Assembly (NCBI GenBank): GCA_004154925.1
Contig: QJNS01000185.1
Coordinates: 62,001-126,000 of the forward strand
Direction: 5' to 3'
Source of the DNA: Monosporascus cannonballus
Lineage: Eukaryota; Ascomycota; Sordariomycetes; Xylariales
DNA length: 64,000 bases
Each line of letters starts with the position of its first letter. Positions within the stretch are counted from its first letter, which is position 1. Below are positions 22,670 to 34,627 of the stretch, in pieces. Under the pieces are notes generated by a model, which had not been told where the DNA came from, ran no database searches, and was given only the letters and a program-made list of their open reading frames with translations. The translations under genes and the position numbers were made by a program.

Positions 22670-23727
22670 GTCACCCCGACCCTCCTGGCCTTAGTAAGAT
22701 CATAGAACGTCTCGTAACTGCTTAAAGCGAAGTCCGGCACCCCTTTGAGTGGCCGCGCCGGATGAGCCCGTCTAGAGTCAGCGAATGTCGTTAAGATCTG
22801 ACAGGCTAACGAGATTTGTAAGACAATCTAGGCAGCCTAGGAGATATCCTGGAAGCCTTTCGGTGGCCTCAGTCACCCCATTGGCAGATAGTTTCTCGAT
22901 GCAGGTGCTGGAAGTCGCCAGCGCACCTATAGGAACTTCTGAGTTGCGAGAGCCACGACGTCCCACTTTCCTTAGGCCTGCTGCAATGACGGGATGCGGC
23001 CGTTAGTCATGGGGAAGTAATTCCTAGACGCCCTCCCATCCGATCTCCATCGAAAAGATTGTGCGGATGGTGGTGTCAAGAGACTGATGGAGCGGGTTTA
23101 CTGAAACTGGGTCGATATGTGGGATTCTCGGACAATATAGAGTCCGTGGGACTTCCGACGCGTCAATGAGATCATTCTACCACTTATCAGCACGACCACG
23201 CGCAATTGCGAGCCTTGGCATATAGCTAGACGGCAGAGAAACCGTCCTCCCTAAGCCGAGTCTCTTCCCACATTAGTGGCCAAGATGGTTGAAGAAGTGC
23301 AATGGGTGCACTACGGGGGAGCCTCAAAAAAGACTGTAAGACGGTTTTTCTGTGCCCTGATTGTGCCGAAAGCAACTGGTATGTTACAAAAGATGCGGGT
23401 CGGGATGGAATACCGAAGTGGACCTCGCCGGTAGGGCTGACGTGGTGGTGTCAAAGAAAACAAATAGGAAGCATCGTGGCTTGGTTCTATAGAGCCGTTG
23501 AGGCTATACATGCATGGTCCGACGGGGGTCCTGCATACGCAGCGTCGATCCTCACGAGCCCATCTGTCGACGTCATTCACATGGGTCTGTAGTGACTGTA
23601 GAAGATGTGAGTGACTCACGAAGGCAAAGCAAGTTCGGGTCGTCACTTGCTAGCGTGCTACTGGCTACGAGACCCCGGATAGCACAGGGAGTTCGGCATT
23701 GATCCCTGCGCATTAATAGAAGCTGAT
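22670..23727. other. Intergenic, no convincing gene
   Basis: Contains an open frame at 23302-23592 plus (96 codons, with a CPDC motif) that I cannot tie to any family or gene model. Nothing else is seen. Confidence 0.4.
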
Positions 23728-24067
23728 ATGGAATCTCAAGGCCACCGGGTTTCTCAAGGACAGGGCCTTAGCAATCCTAGGCGCCCTTCCTCCAACAAGA
23801 CTGACAATGTGCTCGTTCTTGCATCAAATCAACGCGTTCTTGTGCGGCTCGGAGAAGGTATGTCTATTTAACATTGCGAGACTTCAATCGGTCAATTCAC
23901 CACATACCGCTGCAGCAGGCGTTGTTCCAAGATGGGGCTTAAGTTCCGAGGCTGCCGTCAATCCCGACAACAATTTAGCTCCTCAATATTCCCGTTCTCG
24001 TTTTAGGCATGCTGACCCGCTTTGCTGGTGTTTGCTTCGGGTTTTTCGCCATCGGAGGGAGACGTAG
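23728..24067 (+). CDS. Possible two-exon small gene, unknown function
   Basis: ATG at 23728 opens a polar segment (SQGQGLSNPRRPSSNKTDN) that reaches a consensus donor GTATGT at 23858. An acceptor CTGCAG ends at 23915, giving a 58-bp intron in phase with the next frame (GVVPRWGLSSEAAVNPDNN) to a TAG at 24065-24067. The spliced product would be 93 aa. The splice sites are good, but the protein matches nothing I know and its C-terminus looks arbitrary. This may be a fragment of a larger gene or chance. Confidence 0.25.
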
Positions 24068-25124
24068 GCGCGCCGGTGAATATGACCACCTCACGTGGGG
24101 TCCTTGATACCCAATCTCCGCATGGATCATGTGGCAGGATTCTCAAAGCCCTGTTGCGTGAATCGGTCCTTGTCTGATGGAGCTTGATTTTCCTACAAGC
24201 TTGGACCGTTCACCTTCGTCCGATTGGCCCGCAAAGCGCCAGCTCCCCGGGCCACCCGAGGCTATGGACAGCATTGCCGATTTGGATCTGGTCCCGTGGT
24301 TCCGGGACTATGTGCTTCAACTTTAGAGCGATCACTGCTTTCTGACAATCGGAGTGCACGATGAGCCACACAGCTCGTAATTCTAGGACATCGTTGTTTG
24401 TGCACCCGGTTGTCACCGGCGTGGCCTCCCATTCGCGCTGACGCCCGACGCTATGATCTCAGAGCGGTACCATAGTCTTCCGCTGTAAGCTGACAACCAG
24501 CGATTGGACCATCAAAACAACCAGTGAAATTTCCCAATCGCCTGGATGCAGAAGTTAGGTCGCCTTGGATGCTTATCATGGGTGATTGTTTTGGAAGATG
24601 ACCGAGACGTCAAGGCCTGGGTTGCCTATGGGGTCAACAGAGGCTGGTATATAAAGAGCCGAAATCTCTGTTCTACTTTGATGAGACTAGTACCTAGAAC
24701 CCAAGACACGATTTTCTTTTGTCCTGTTAACCCCAAATCTACGAGTTGTCAAGCTCCCGAAGTTTTTTGTCACAGTGTCTCCGGAAGCTTGAGTTTTTCC
24801 CGCGCTCTACGAGCACCAGAGTCACCTCACATTCAACACTAACGTCAAATACAATACGCCCGGCATGCTGTACCGTCTGTATAGTGACGATCTTGGGCAT
24901 GGAGACACAGATATGGTCTCGTGGGGTCTGGCATCGTGTAGACCACAGGTTTCTGTTATGACACATTCAAAGTGTATCGATCACAAATCACACCATGAAG
25001 AGTCGGTTTCCGCTGGTAAGTGGCCCATCCTGACAGTGTCCTTGTATGGAAATGTCGAATCTAACGCTGATCTGAAGACCAAGTGGATACTCCACGCTGT
25101 TGCGGAAATGGTGGATTCCCCTTC
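24068..25124. other. Intergenic, no gene seen
   Basis: Overlapping frames occur on both strands (for example 24546-24842 plus) without family motifs. The end of this stretch is the likely promoter of the 25125 gene. Confidence 0.4.
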
Positions 25125-26105
25125 ATGAGTCTCCCCTTCGAGATAAGACTAAATAAGCAATTCTTTTGCCTGTCTCCCGCTATTCTCTTATCCGCGTATA
25201 CCAGTTCCCTAGCGAAGTCTTTCCGGATTTAGTTCATGGGCCCTATGTGATAGGTTCTAGTTACTTTTCAAGTTACTCATGCATAGCAACCGCTGATCTC
25301 AGACGTTAAAGTGATCTACGGGTATCTCCATCATATGAACCCCATCAAATTGCCAGGACTCATGAACCCGACCGAGCTCCATTTGCTCAAAAGAGTGGCT
25401 CCTACACCAAAATCTGATTCAGATTGCCCTACCACACCACTATCTATGTCACCTACTGAAGGAGCTCCCAGTGTTATAGGGGCTACGAATTGCTCGTCGC
25501 CAGTCCCACTCCTCTCGCCTCATCGCCCAGCCGCTGGATTGCCGTCATCGCTTCTCCGAGCGAGCAAAGAGCTCTACTACGAGTGCAGGGAACTGCCCTT
25601 CCTCGAGAGCGAATTCGTCTTTTTGACCTGGGGTTCTTCTGGCCTCTGGGTTGCTCGATGGTTTATGACGGCGCTTCAACCATGGCAACGGGACATAATG
25701 CGATATGTCCGCCTCGAAGTTTTCACTACCGACCTTCAGGGCGCCTATGTCGAGGAATGGGAAGAGCTATGCGTGTTCTGGTCACAGGGCCTCCGCGGAC
25801 TGAGGCTGAAGATCCTCGGCGGCGGCGCTGCATTGCTCGGCGCGGGCGTCGGGGGCGGCTCATCGAAGAAGAACGTTTCTACCGTCCAAGTCAAGAATGC
25901 AGAAGGCAACGTAGCGCCGTGGATCCCGAGAGGCTTGAAGCTTATGACGCGTCTTGAGCAGCTTGAAGTCGAGTTGCTGATTCCAAATTGGGACAACCGG
26001 ATGAAGCTGGATTGGTGCCACAGTTTGGGGGAGGCGCTCAACGAACCGGAGATCGCCAGCCGTGATCCAATTCGGGTTATCTGTGTTGAGGAGGTGGAGG
26101 ACTGA
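25125..26105 (+). CDS. LPxEIR..IY-motif (F-box-like) protein, 2 exons, first splice donor apparently mutated
   Basis: Proposed join of 25125-25152 and 25312-26105 (273 aa). Exon 1 reads MSLPFEIRL. Exon 2 starts in phase so that the junction reads LPFEIRLMIYGYL, the hallmark N-terminus of a large fungal family whose opening resembles an F-box (LPxEIRxxIYxYL). The intron (25153-25311) ends in AG, but its first bases are ATAAGC where GTAAGC is expected. One G-to-A change in the donor would produce this. The rest is open: a Ser/Pro-rich linker (about 40-80), then ASKELYYECRELPFLES and a Trp-rich C-terminal part typical of these proteins. The functions of such proteins are mostly unknown. If the donor is really broken the gene is a recent pseudogene; otherwise the start may be a later ATG (25336). 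Confidence 0.6.
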
Positions 26106-27594
26106 ATGACCAGCGCAGCACGTAGCTAGCGCTCTCTAAGATTGTAAACGCTTCTCTATAGTTTCGTTAGTGTTGTATGGTCAGGAAATATGATAAATTG
26201 AGAGCGCTTAGAGCGAAAGCGTACAGGTTATGGGTGGCTGGAAAATGGATGATAATTTGGGTCCAATATTAAGGCAATGCCAATAGGACCGGGCCAAGCA
26301 TTGGACCTAGATCTCGGCCTATGGAGGCCGCTATCTTCACAGTAACACCTCAGGGTACCTTCGCGAGGCTCTGCTGTCAGATTGCTATGTAACCGCCAAT
26401 ATAAGTAGTCATGTTAGCATATCGAGGCTATTAAACCCATGGCCGAGCATCAAAAGCCCTGAATAGCTTGGTATTATCCGGTAACCGACACCCACTGTAC
26501 AGACGAAGCGAGGCTATTGATAGGGCGGGGCGGCGACATTGTAGGTTGCAATTTAAACTAAGAGATGTCGGACTGGAACCATAAATAGCTATAAGCTCGA
26601 ACCAGCAACGGTTCGAGCGCCGACCTTTTGCAGCCCAACAAGAGACCACTAGTGCGTATCGCAAATGACCGCCGTCGAAGTAATCAAAGTTGTTAAAGTT
26701 ATCAATACCCGAGATGTTGTCGTTGGCGTAAGCATCAAGTATAGACCGTAGAAAGAGCGCTGATAAATGCTACCTGAGCCTAAATCGCAAACTACTTTGC
26801 AGAATGGACCATGTGGGACTATGTCATATTTCTACGCACCATCATAACGGCTTGGCTTAGACCGCAAACATAGCGTGCCAATCAGCGTCTTGATCGGGCT
26901 CCTCCTCTCCCTCGCGTTATTTGCTCATCAACCGCTATTCTTTGGCTGCGTCGATCATTTATTCTCTCTGCAGTTCGCACCTACAGACGTTGGATCTTGG
27001 GGACGTCACAGCCAACTCAAAAGGTCAGAATATCTAAACCAAAGGGGCCCCACTTAGTGCACACCCAGGCCTTGTGGCACCAGCCGCACCATGATCCCCC
27101 CGCAGCCCCCATTCTTATTGGGCATAAACTCGGGGAATACTTTGATGAGCAATTGTCGAGGAGCAAGTCGCCGGCGTGTCTATCTACCGCGCGGCCTATC
27201 AACGAGAACTGCCTATGAAGGATGAATGAGTGCGCTCGATCGAGAGCTCAGAGGTTCTCTCGGCCGGAAGGTATTGGTTCAGTCCTAGCACAAACATGTG
27301 GGCGTTCTCCAATCCTGGCGCCGTCGCATGGCCATGCCATCCCGCCGGCACCAGGATCGGGCCAGCCGGAACCTGCAATCCGGGTACGGAGACAGACAGT
27401 GCTGCAAAGGGGCTCTTGCAGGCCCCGGGCTGTTCATACCACGCCCAAAGACTCCCTCACTATATGTCACCGGTGAAATGAGGGACTGTTTAGCGGTCCA
27501 ATGGGTGTATTGAAACTGGACGGATATTTCTAGCCTGAGACCGGCCTGGGACTTAAACACTCTTATATAGCTATATCACCACGTTCTAATCCCC
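26106..27594. other. Intergenic up to an assembly gap
   Basis: No supported gene. A frame at 27230-27481 plus lacks motifs. The sequence just left of the gap cannot be connected with the monooxygenase. Confidence 0.4.
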
Positions 27595-27604
27595 NNNNNN
27601 NNNN
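27595..27604. other. Assembly gap (10 N)
   Basis: Ten undetermined bases. True size is unknown. It lies 42 bp beyond the stop codon of the monooxygenase gene. Confidence 0.99.
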
Positions 27605-27646
27605 CGCCAAAGGCCTTTCCATGCACGCAAACTCAGCCCTGTATCT

Positions 27647-30230
27647 TTAGCGCATACGGCTAGAACCTGCCACACCTCCATAGGGCAAGACGAGGCAGCC
27701 CTTGAAATAGCTCTCTAGCTCCTCGAACTCTTCAAGCTCGCCGATCCAAGCGACGTACTGATCCGGTCTTACAACCACAACACAACCCCGCGCCCTGTCA
27801 ACCCCATACTTATCATAAGCCTCGGCAAAGCCTTCGTGGTAGCTCACGTCATCGACAAATACTTTGCTGTAATCCCAGCCAGTATGTTCATCGAAAGGAT
27901 GGAGGACAGCCGGGAATTCTCTCATTAGCTCCGTGTCCACCCGTTTCGAAGAATGAATCGTCAGTACTTCAATAACGCTGTCGATTGTCGCATCTGGAGG
28001 GGTGGCAGCATGCAGGAAGCTCTCTGGCGCATCGAGTGCTTGGCAAAATGCGTCGACTCGGGCTTTCTGAGAAGCACTCAAGACATCCCCCGCGAATAAT
28101 ACAATGCGAAAGCGCCCATCGGCCTTTAATCGCTCCTGGAAATGCCATGGGCGTGCATCTGCTTGATTGAGCACCTTGAAGCTATTGAAGCGCATGCCAA
28201 CGGGAAGACCCGTAGCAAGCGCTTGCTTCTTCCGAAATGCGTCAAGGGTGGTCTGACTAGCTGCGGATGCCGCGATGATGCTCCCATCACCTTGTTCGGC
28301 CGCATCGCCTGCTTTCGCGACGAGAATACTCGCCCCGTAGTTTATGGACAAGCCGGATGCGAACAAGTTGCCCTTCTCGAAGGCGTCCTTGAATTCCTCC
28401 ATGCTGACGCCTTCGGCATCCATGACGTCCTTGGCCGGCCTGCCCGAAAAGAGTCTGCTGAATCGGTGGTCGAAGTCGATCAGATCCTGTGCTACGCGTC
28501 GCCGTTCGCTCTGGTAGCTGCTCAAAATGCTCCTCTTTGCAATCCCTTTCGCTACGAGGGCAACCTTCCAGCCGAGATTGTAGCAATCCTGCATTGAGAC
28601 ATTCATACCCTGGCCAGCTGTATGAATTCCAAAGTTAATAATCCGTTATGCCCAGACCATATAGGTTCGAGAAGGCTGAAGGTGATGGGGAGAGTGCGGA
28701 CGCTAGGATGGCGCATCGAATGGTAACTATCCTCGAACCTTTTATTCAGAGGGAAAGGGGAGAGGCGGGAAATTCAATGCTCTCAGATGCTCACCTTTAG
28801 GAGAATGTGTGTGCACCGCATCTCCAGCAAGGAAGACTCGCTGATGGGCATCAAAGTTGGTACAGACTCTCTGTCCGATCTGAATGATGCCAGTTAGCAC
28901 AGTCTGTAGGCAGAAATGGGGGATGAGGATTCATTCAGAGTTACCTGGTAAGCCGTCCACCAATCGCAGTACTCATAGTCAATCTTGTAAGGGCTGAGAA
29001 TATTCTGTGCAGCGCGGAAGATCAGGTCCGGTGTAATTTTAGACCGGTCAGCCCGTCCGCTCGCGTCAGGGGTAACCTCCTTCAGTTGTATGTAGAGGCG
29101 GACCATCTTGTTCTCCCTGGGGATGACCATCAGGCTACCGTTCTCGGCAGAGTGAATAGCGCATCGCATGCGGATATCAGCTAAGGCCGGTTAGCTCATC
29201 GCTTCTCAGACAAGGTTGCCAACCTTACGGAAGTCTGTAATCGGGATGATATCCATCACCCCCCAAATGAAGTCGGTAGCTTCGCCTTCGAGCTCATACC
29301 CCAATGTGCGTCTGGTCCAGCTACGAGCGCCATCGCAGCCAATTACGTATTTGGCATGCACGGTTTCGCATGATCCCCCCCGTGATACGCTCTTCCGGAT
29401 CAAGTCTTCCTCGTCGCCTTCGTTCATTAGGTTGCTCCGGAAGATCCCGTCCTCGATTCTGCTTCCACTGATCTGCTGTGGCGGTGTAGCTTCCTCTTCG
29501 CTCAGATGTCGAAGCTTTACAGTGACTGGATAGGCTGTGTCGTCGTCGACCTTCGTCTCGTCAATTTTCAGAGACTCCGGCAAGACACCGCGCTCGACTC
29601 GAATGCTGTTGTTTGAGTATTTCTTGATGTTGTCAAGAAAGAAGCGTTCAATGCGACCTTGATGGAGCACTATCTGCTGAAAGCGTGAAAGCCCTGGGAT
29701 TGTATCCGGGATACGATCTGAGCGGCGAATAACGCCGTCAGTACCAGGACTCTGAGCAATGTAGTCAGCCAAAGCTTATGTCTTCACCGGGGTCTAGGTT
29801 CAATACTCACCCACATGCATATCTACAGCATCCGACTGTCAGCTTAGCCAGGCTTATTCCTGTACTTCTTGTCATACCTCAATCAAATGGTTAGCTTCTT
29901 TCCACACTCTGTCGCCAAAGCCGAAGCTATCGAATATCTCCAGGCTACGACACTGCAGTCCATCTGCCTGCCCACAGAAAATCTTTGTATTTCGCTTGTC
30001 TATAATGCGCGTCTTTACTCCGCAGTGAGCCATCCAGCACGCTGCCATCAACCTTTCCAGCAGTCATTATGCGAGTCAAGAACTGGGAACCGGTGATAGC
30101 AGCATTGCTTACCCAGCAGGGCCGGCACCGATGATGAGCCTTTAGAATGTTAGTCAATGAGAAGAAGCAATGGGTGCTGACTAACGTACACATCAACATT
30201 CGATTCGGGATCCCTATCGACGCCAACCAT
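27647..30230 (-). CDS. FAD-dependent aromatic hydroxylase (phenol 2-monooxygenase type), 8 exons, 689 aa
   Basis: Exons on minus: 30190-30230, 30113-30139, 29878-30052, 29811-29822 (only 12 nt), 29229-29751, 28945-29180, 28795-28879, 27647-28617. The total is 2070 nt, in frame throughout, with GT-AG introns of 48-177 bp. The N-terminus has the Rossmann motif GAGPAG (residues 18-23) with IIDKR at strand 2. The class A signatures follow: GCDGARSW (about 223-230) and LAGDAVHTHSPK with the FAD-binding Asp near 358. The C-terminal third (about 460-640) is the thioredoxin-fold phenol-hydroxylase dimerisation region. Such enzymes use NADPH and O2 to hydroxylate phenols, in catabolism of plant phenolics or in secondary metabolism. 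The substrate cannot be read from sequence. The gene appears intact. The tiny exon 4 encodes ICMW and is needed to restore the conserved join before SPGTDG. Confidence 0.9.
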
Positions 30231-33200
30231 CTTCACTGTCGGTTAAATGGATATGCGGAAGCGAGTGGTGGGAGGAGTGGATTATCGAGCAGAGTAATTG
30301 GAGATGTGCGGTTAGAATGAGATGAGGAGAAAAGTTGAAGGAACGAAGATCCAGTACGCTGGGCCTGATGGACGACTCCAACCTCCTATTGGTGCTTGAA
30401 GGATGAACCTGCGTCCCGGTGACATGGGGGTGATATATTGCTAAAAATCCTGACACGCTACTGTCGCAGTGCGAGAAACTGAGCAAAGTGCACTCCACTT
30501 CGGACCATGTTTGTAATTGTGGCGGTCCGGTCGGTCGACGTATCGAAATGTCTTCTCTGTGGATTGATAGGTCGCTCGTCTGACTACCGACCATGCTCTC
30601 GAATTTCCCCTAGCCCCGGGGGATACCCCTCTTCTCTCGTCGGATGAGGGAGTAAGCCTACTCCCGCCTCGGTCGCGTTTATTCTGGACCCATGCATAGG
30701 ATGGGCGGGGGGAGTCGCTTCCGCTGCGGGGGTCGGGGATCCGGATATTCTCGGGCGAGCCGGGCACCGTCCGAGACTGGGGATATAGGTGCGCTTGGCC
30801 TCGTTCTGGAAGGCGGCGTGAATGATCTCGATGATCTCATTTTCTAAAAGAGAATTCCCGCAGTCCCTCACTACTCCTTTAGGGTAAGGAGTTATGCGTG
30901 GAAACGGGCCTGGACAATTGCTAGCAGAACATTATTTTCGACTGTCGAAGGCGACACGCGGGAACCGTCCGATTGGATTGTAGAGCAAGTCAACCTCGTA
31001 GCCCTCTTAATTTTGCGCGAGACTGTGACGGCTATGTTCTCACATATCCTACTAAATGCTAGGATGAAACATTATGACTATGAATATGACTGATCTGAAG
31101 GATCTACAGTGTTCCCTAGGTTTTATTGTATGTGGGCCCTGGTACCGCCTTTTTCGACTTTGCGAACGTGGGCCCTGACGAAACCACCGTTTACGGGGAC
31201 CAAAGGGGAATGTTCAAAAGTTTCCGAGGCCTCATGATCTGCATTATCGATGACCTTAACACCTGGCCGAGCCTGTTTGGGGAAATGGGGGAACTCCTCG
31301 AGAATCCCAGGTAGTGGTCCGGGAGCTTTCCAAAAGTCGAAAAAAGGCGGTTTTGCAAAGTTCGTAGATACCCTTGTTACAATTAGCGAGGGGTGGAGCC
31401 CCTTCGATTTTTGCCGAAGGCTACTAGTAGGTGAGAAAAGATATATGATATATCAAGACTCTTTCACAATACCAGGGGGTTATTGTAAGCCACCTAGTTG
31501 CTTAGCCCACATCGATAGTGGAAGGTCGGCTAACCTAGCGAGGTCGTGGACTCAGATCGTAAACCCATGGCAACGGACAGACAAAGAAAGTGTGGAGGAA
31601 GTACCGCCACGGTGGTTACAGATCCCACAGGGCCTCATGAAACGGAATGACATGGCAATGTGAGCTGTCATGAGAGAATATGTTTTGGTCAATGTGCGTT
31701 TTCGGCTCCTATACCCGGTGCATGAGGCGTTACTGCGAAGCATGGGCTTGGGAGTCTGAAAGAACCTATGGGGCTGACTTAAACCACTCCAGTTACGCTG
31801 GCCTGGTTAAAACCTTCCTAGCAATCCTAGCGATAAATAACCTTGCCCATTACAATAATCAAGTACTTTGGCAAGGTATAACTTGTCCAAGTGATATACT
31901 ACGTAATATTATTACATTTCGCCGGGTTCTTAAACTTTCCGAGATTTAAGCTTGACCTTAATAACCTTAACCCTTACGGTTACGGTCGTTACATACATGA
32001 TGGCTTCAGTCGGTAGGTAAGTTGTTCGTAATATATTAAAGGCTGAAGTACCGTATCATCTCAACAGATAGGGTAAAAGCTTTTACACGTCATTAGAGGT
32101 TCGTGTAATGGGATGTATATAATGCGGAAGATATATTTTATTTTTAATAAAGTAGATCGAAGGCCAAATTACCGCGACGAATAAAGCGGTCCCGTCTAGG
32201 GAACCTGCAAGGAGCGCTGCTTGGCCTGCACATTCCACATTGTCCTTATCTCCCCGACTGCGAGAACGCCTCACAATAGGCGGCAACTGCCCTTTCGGTT
32301 TAGCTCTGGAATAAATGGGTAATTCGTAGCCAGTCAAATCGCACAAATTCGACATTCTTATGGAGTATACTGCTGTTTTGGATTAGCGCCTACGCCGATA
32401 CCGCTTATTGTGTGGCCTTCTGGCAGTCGGGGAGATAGGGGAGCAAATTCAGCAATCGAACAGACAGTCGGACTTTTCCGCCAGCGGCTCAAAACTGGGG
32501 TGTTGCGTCCTATACAAATTAGATAGAGATGTACCTCGCTAACCCATATAGCATATTGTGGACGGGTGGAGTATGTTAACTGATAATACCCCTGCGACCT
32601 GCAACAGATCAACGGTTCGACGGGGCCAAGGTAACTGGGGTGGCGTGAACATGCGTAAGTGTACTGGTGTGTTCACCCCTCTTACCCGACTCGCGGAAGA
32701 GTTTGGCTTTCCAGGTGGTTGGAGTGAAAAACATCTACAGCAATTGGAAAGAGACATTAACCGATACGCTCGGCACCTTGTTTTTGTGATAGCAGGAGCC
32801 CGATATTTATGGAGCTCATGGGCTAACTATTACCTGTTGCCTCAAGTGTCGATCTAATTAGCTAAGAATCAGGTAGAAAGATACCGAATCTATCGGAAAC
32901 AAATTTCGTACAATTATAAGAGCCCACAATAAGATAATGGGTAGAGTGTATATCATTACCCCTAACGGCTCAACTTACCTAATAAAGAAAGTCTTGAATA
33001 GTCAATACTACCCTAATGTCTACAGCTTTAAACTATATACATCAGCTAGTGTCGTAATAGAGGGGCGACCTGAAAGTGGTTAGTTACCACGACGTAAGTC
33101 CATCGATCGTGCACCCTTGACTTCGGGTTCCCGGGATTAATGCTATAATAGGACGGTGGACACAGGGGTTGACACATGTATTCCACATTCCTGCATTGTT

Positions 33201-33274
33201 CCGGGTCGCTTGTAATTGCAAAAACCAAACAACTAAATCTACATTATGATAGAAACAGAAACACATGGGTGTGG
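30231..33274. other. Long spacer, no gene identified
   Basis: Contains the monooxygenase promoter at its left. The frame at 30584-30871 minus begins in a charged helix-like stretch (LLENEIIEIIHAAFQNEAKR) but cannot be extended into a gene. Frames at 31126-31314, 31250-31663 and 32558-32857 (plus) show no family. Base composition is moderate, with an AT-richer patch near 31850-32150. Confidence 0.4.
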
Positions 33275-33279
33275 CAGAA

Positions 33280-33578
33280 TGTTATGACCTGACAGGCTGC
33301 GGCCTCGGGAAACGGTCGCAACAGGAAAATGACTAAGCCATGTGGGTCGAGTCACGTGATGGCTCGACAGGATCGGAAGAATCAAGATATATACGCTCAT
33401 TATTTCCATAGTCTAGATAGCACCAGCTTGCAATAACAATTCGTTACCCAAGGCACCCTTGGAATTACGAGACGTGACACGATTACTGTATCTATTGCTC
33501 AGATTCCCACGATACTCCTGCCAACATAAACCCGTACGACTAAGGTTTAATAGTTGGTTAAACCCCCTAGCCGTCACA
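33280..33578 (+). mobile_element. Solo LTR of Gypsy family A (299 bp) with target-site duplication
   Basis: Begins TGTTATGACCTGACAGG and ends CCCTAGCCGTCACA. Perfect CAGAA duplications lie at 33275-33279 and 33579-33583. It is the least mutated A LTR in the window and gives the reference against which the RIP changes in the other copies can be read. Its U3 (TGCGGCCTCGGGAAACGG) is of the same type as the LTRs at 38733 and 40097. The internal region is lost, so it is a recombination product. Confidence 0.95.
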
Positions 33579-33620
33579 CAGAAAGCATCGACGTCACTGC
33601 TGTTGTGATATAATACGCTT

Positions 33621-33913
33621 CTATATCACCATAAAATGACCTATCTCAAAAGCCTGAAAGCTTAAGGTGGAACAAGTGGTTTCAAGGAGCAACACCATGG
33701 CTGCCCCATCATGATTCTGGAAGATTACTGCACACTGTGAGCTGAACGCGAATTGGGAACCCTTGCTTTGATGCGTTGACGGCAGAGTTATGTACATGTT
33801 GCCTTCAACAAGGGCTACGACGAGCCGTGAACTTGTCAGGTCGCTGACAAAATAATCGACACACCCCCACGCTGCTTCGGGGCGGCTTGTTCCGATGCAA
33901 CTATTCGCAAAAA
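33621..33913 (-). CDS. Possible small secreted protein, 3' exon only
   Basis: An open frame on minus preceded by a credible 3' splice site (pyrimidine-rich tract then CATAG at 33914-33918). The encoded part is about 97 aa with four cysteines (NSC, WGC, SSQC, TTC) and repeated hydrophobic strands (SSRLVVALVEGNMYITLP, AMVLLLE), a composition common for small secreted fungal proteins. A frame reading through upstream would add a hydrophobic stretch (FLLIFIVFA) but lacks an ATG and runs to AT-rich sequence. The true first exon is not identified; it may have been destroyed. Its stop lies about 40 bp from the solo LTR. No named family is recognised. Confidence 0.4.
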
Positions 33914-33935
33914 CTATGAAAATCAACAAAAACAC

Positions 33936-34627
33936 ATAACAAGAAGTTATTAATATTATTAAGCTTTCTTATTTTATTAAACTATTAAGTAAGGTATATT
34001 TGAGGTCGGCAGGCATAAATGGCTTATCCACCGATACTATTTTTCTGAAGTTAAAGGTTGTAAGAGCAGAGTGTGACAATTATTTTGTCCATTACCTGCT
34101 TGTTTGGTCTGATGGGAGACAGTCTCGTTGGGACATCGATTATCTGCAGTTGACAGAGGAAACGAGACTTTAGGAGGTTGGTCAACTGCTCTGCATTGAA
34201 ATGAGAACCTTACAAATCTTCGTCTCGATTTCGAATATGTCCCAGTGGCCAACCGAGAGGTATCTGATAATGATTGACAAACGACTTGTCTCGACGAGCT
34301 GTCAGTTCTCATGTCTCTCAATAATCGTTCCCAGGACTCAGTTCTATCACAGCAAGGAATCCCTGCGGTCTAGGGCTTGCATTAATGCGCTGAATTATCC
34401 GTGCGCCCACCTATTTCCAACCAAAATCCACTCTTTACACTTACATATAACGAACCGTAAATATATAATGCAAGTAATAGGAGGTATATTGTATAGCATA
34501 TAATACAAGCGGTATATGTCCTTCAACTTAGAGTATGAATCTCCCAACCTGCAAGGAAAAGTCATCTGACCTCTTGATCCAAAAACGGGTTTCGATATTC
34601 CATACCAGGTGAACATTGACTACCAGA
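33936..34627. other. Intergenic, no gene seen
   Basis: A short AT-rich patch (33940-34000), then ordinary sequence holding the promoter of the 34628 gene. The minus frame 34037-34321 has no recognisable motif. Confidence 0.4.

Noticed and set aside
25153..25311. U12-type AT-AC intron
   Set aside because: The intron ends in AG, not AC, and the 5' end ATAAGC lacks the U12 ATATCC consensus; a mutated GT donor is simpler.
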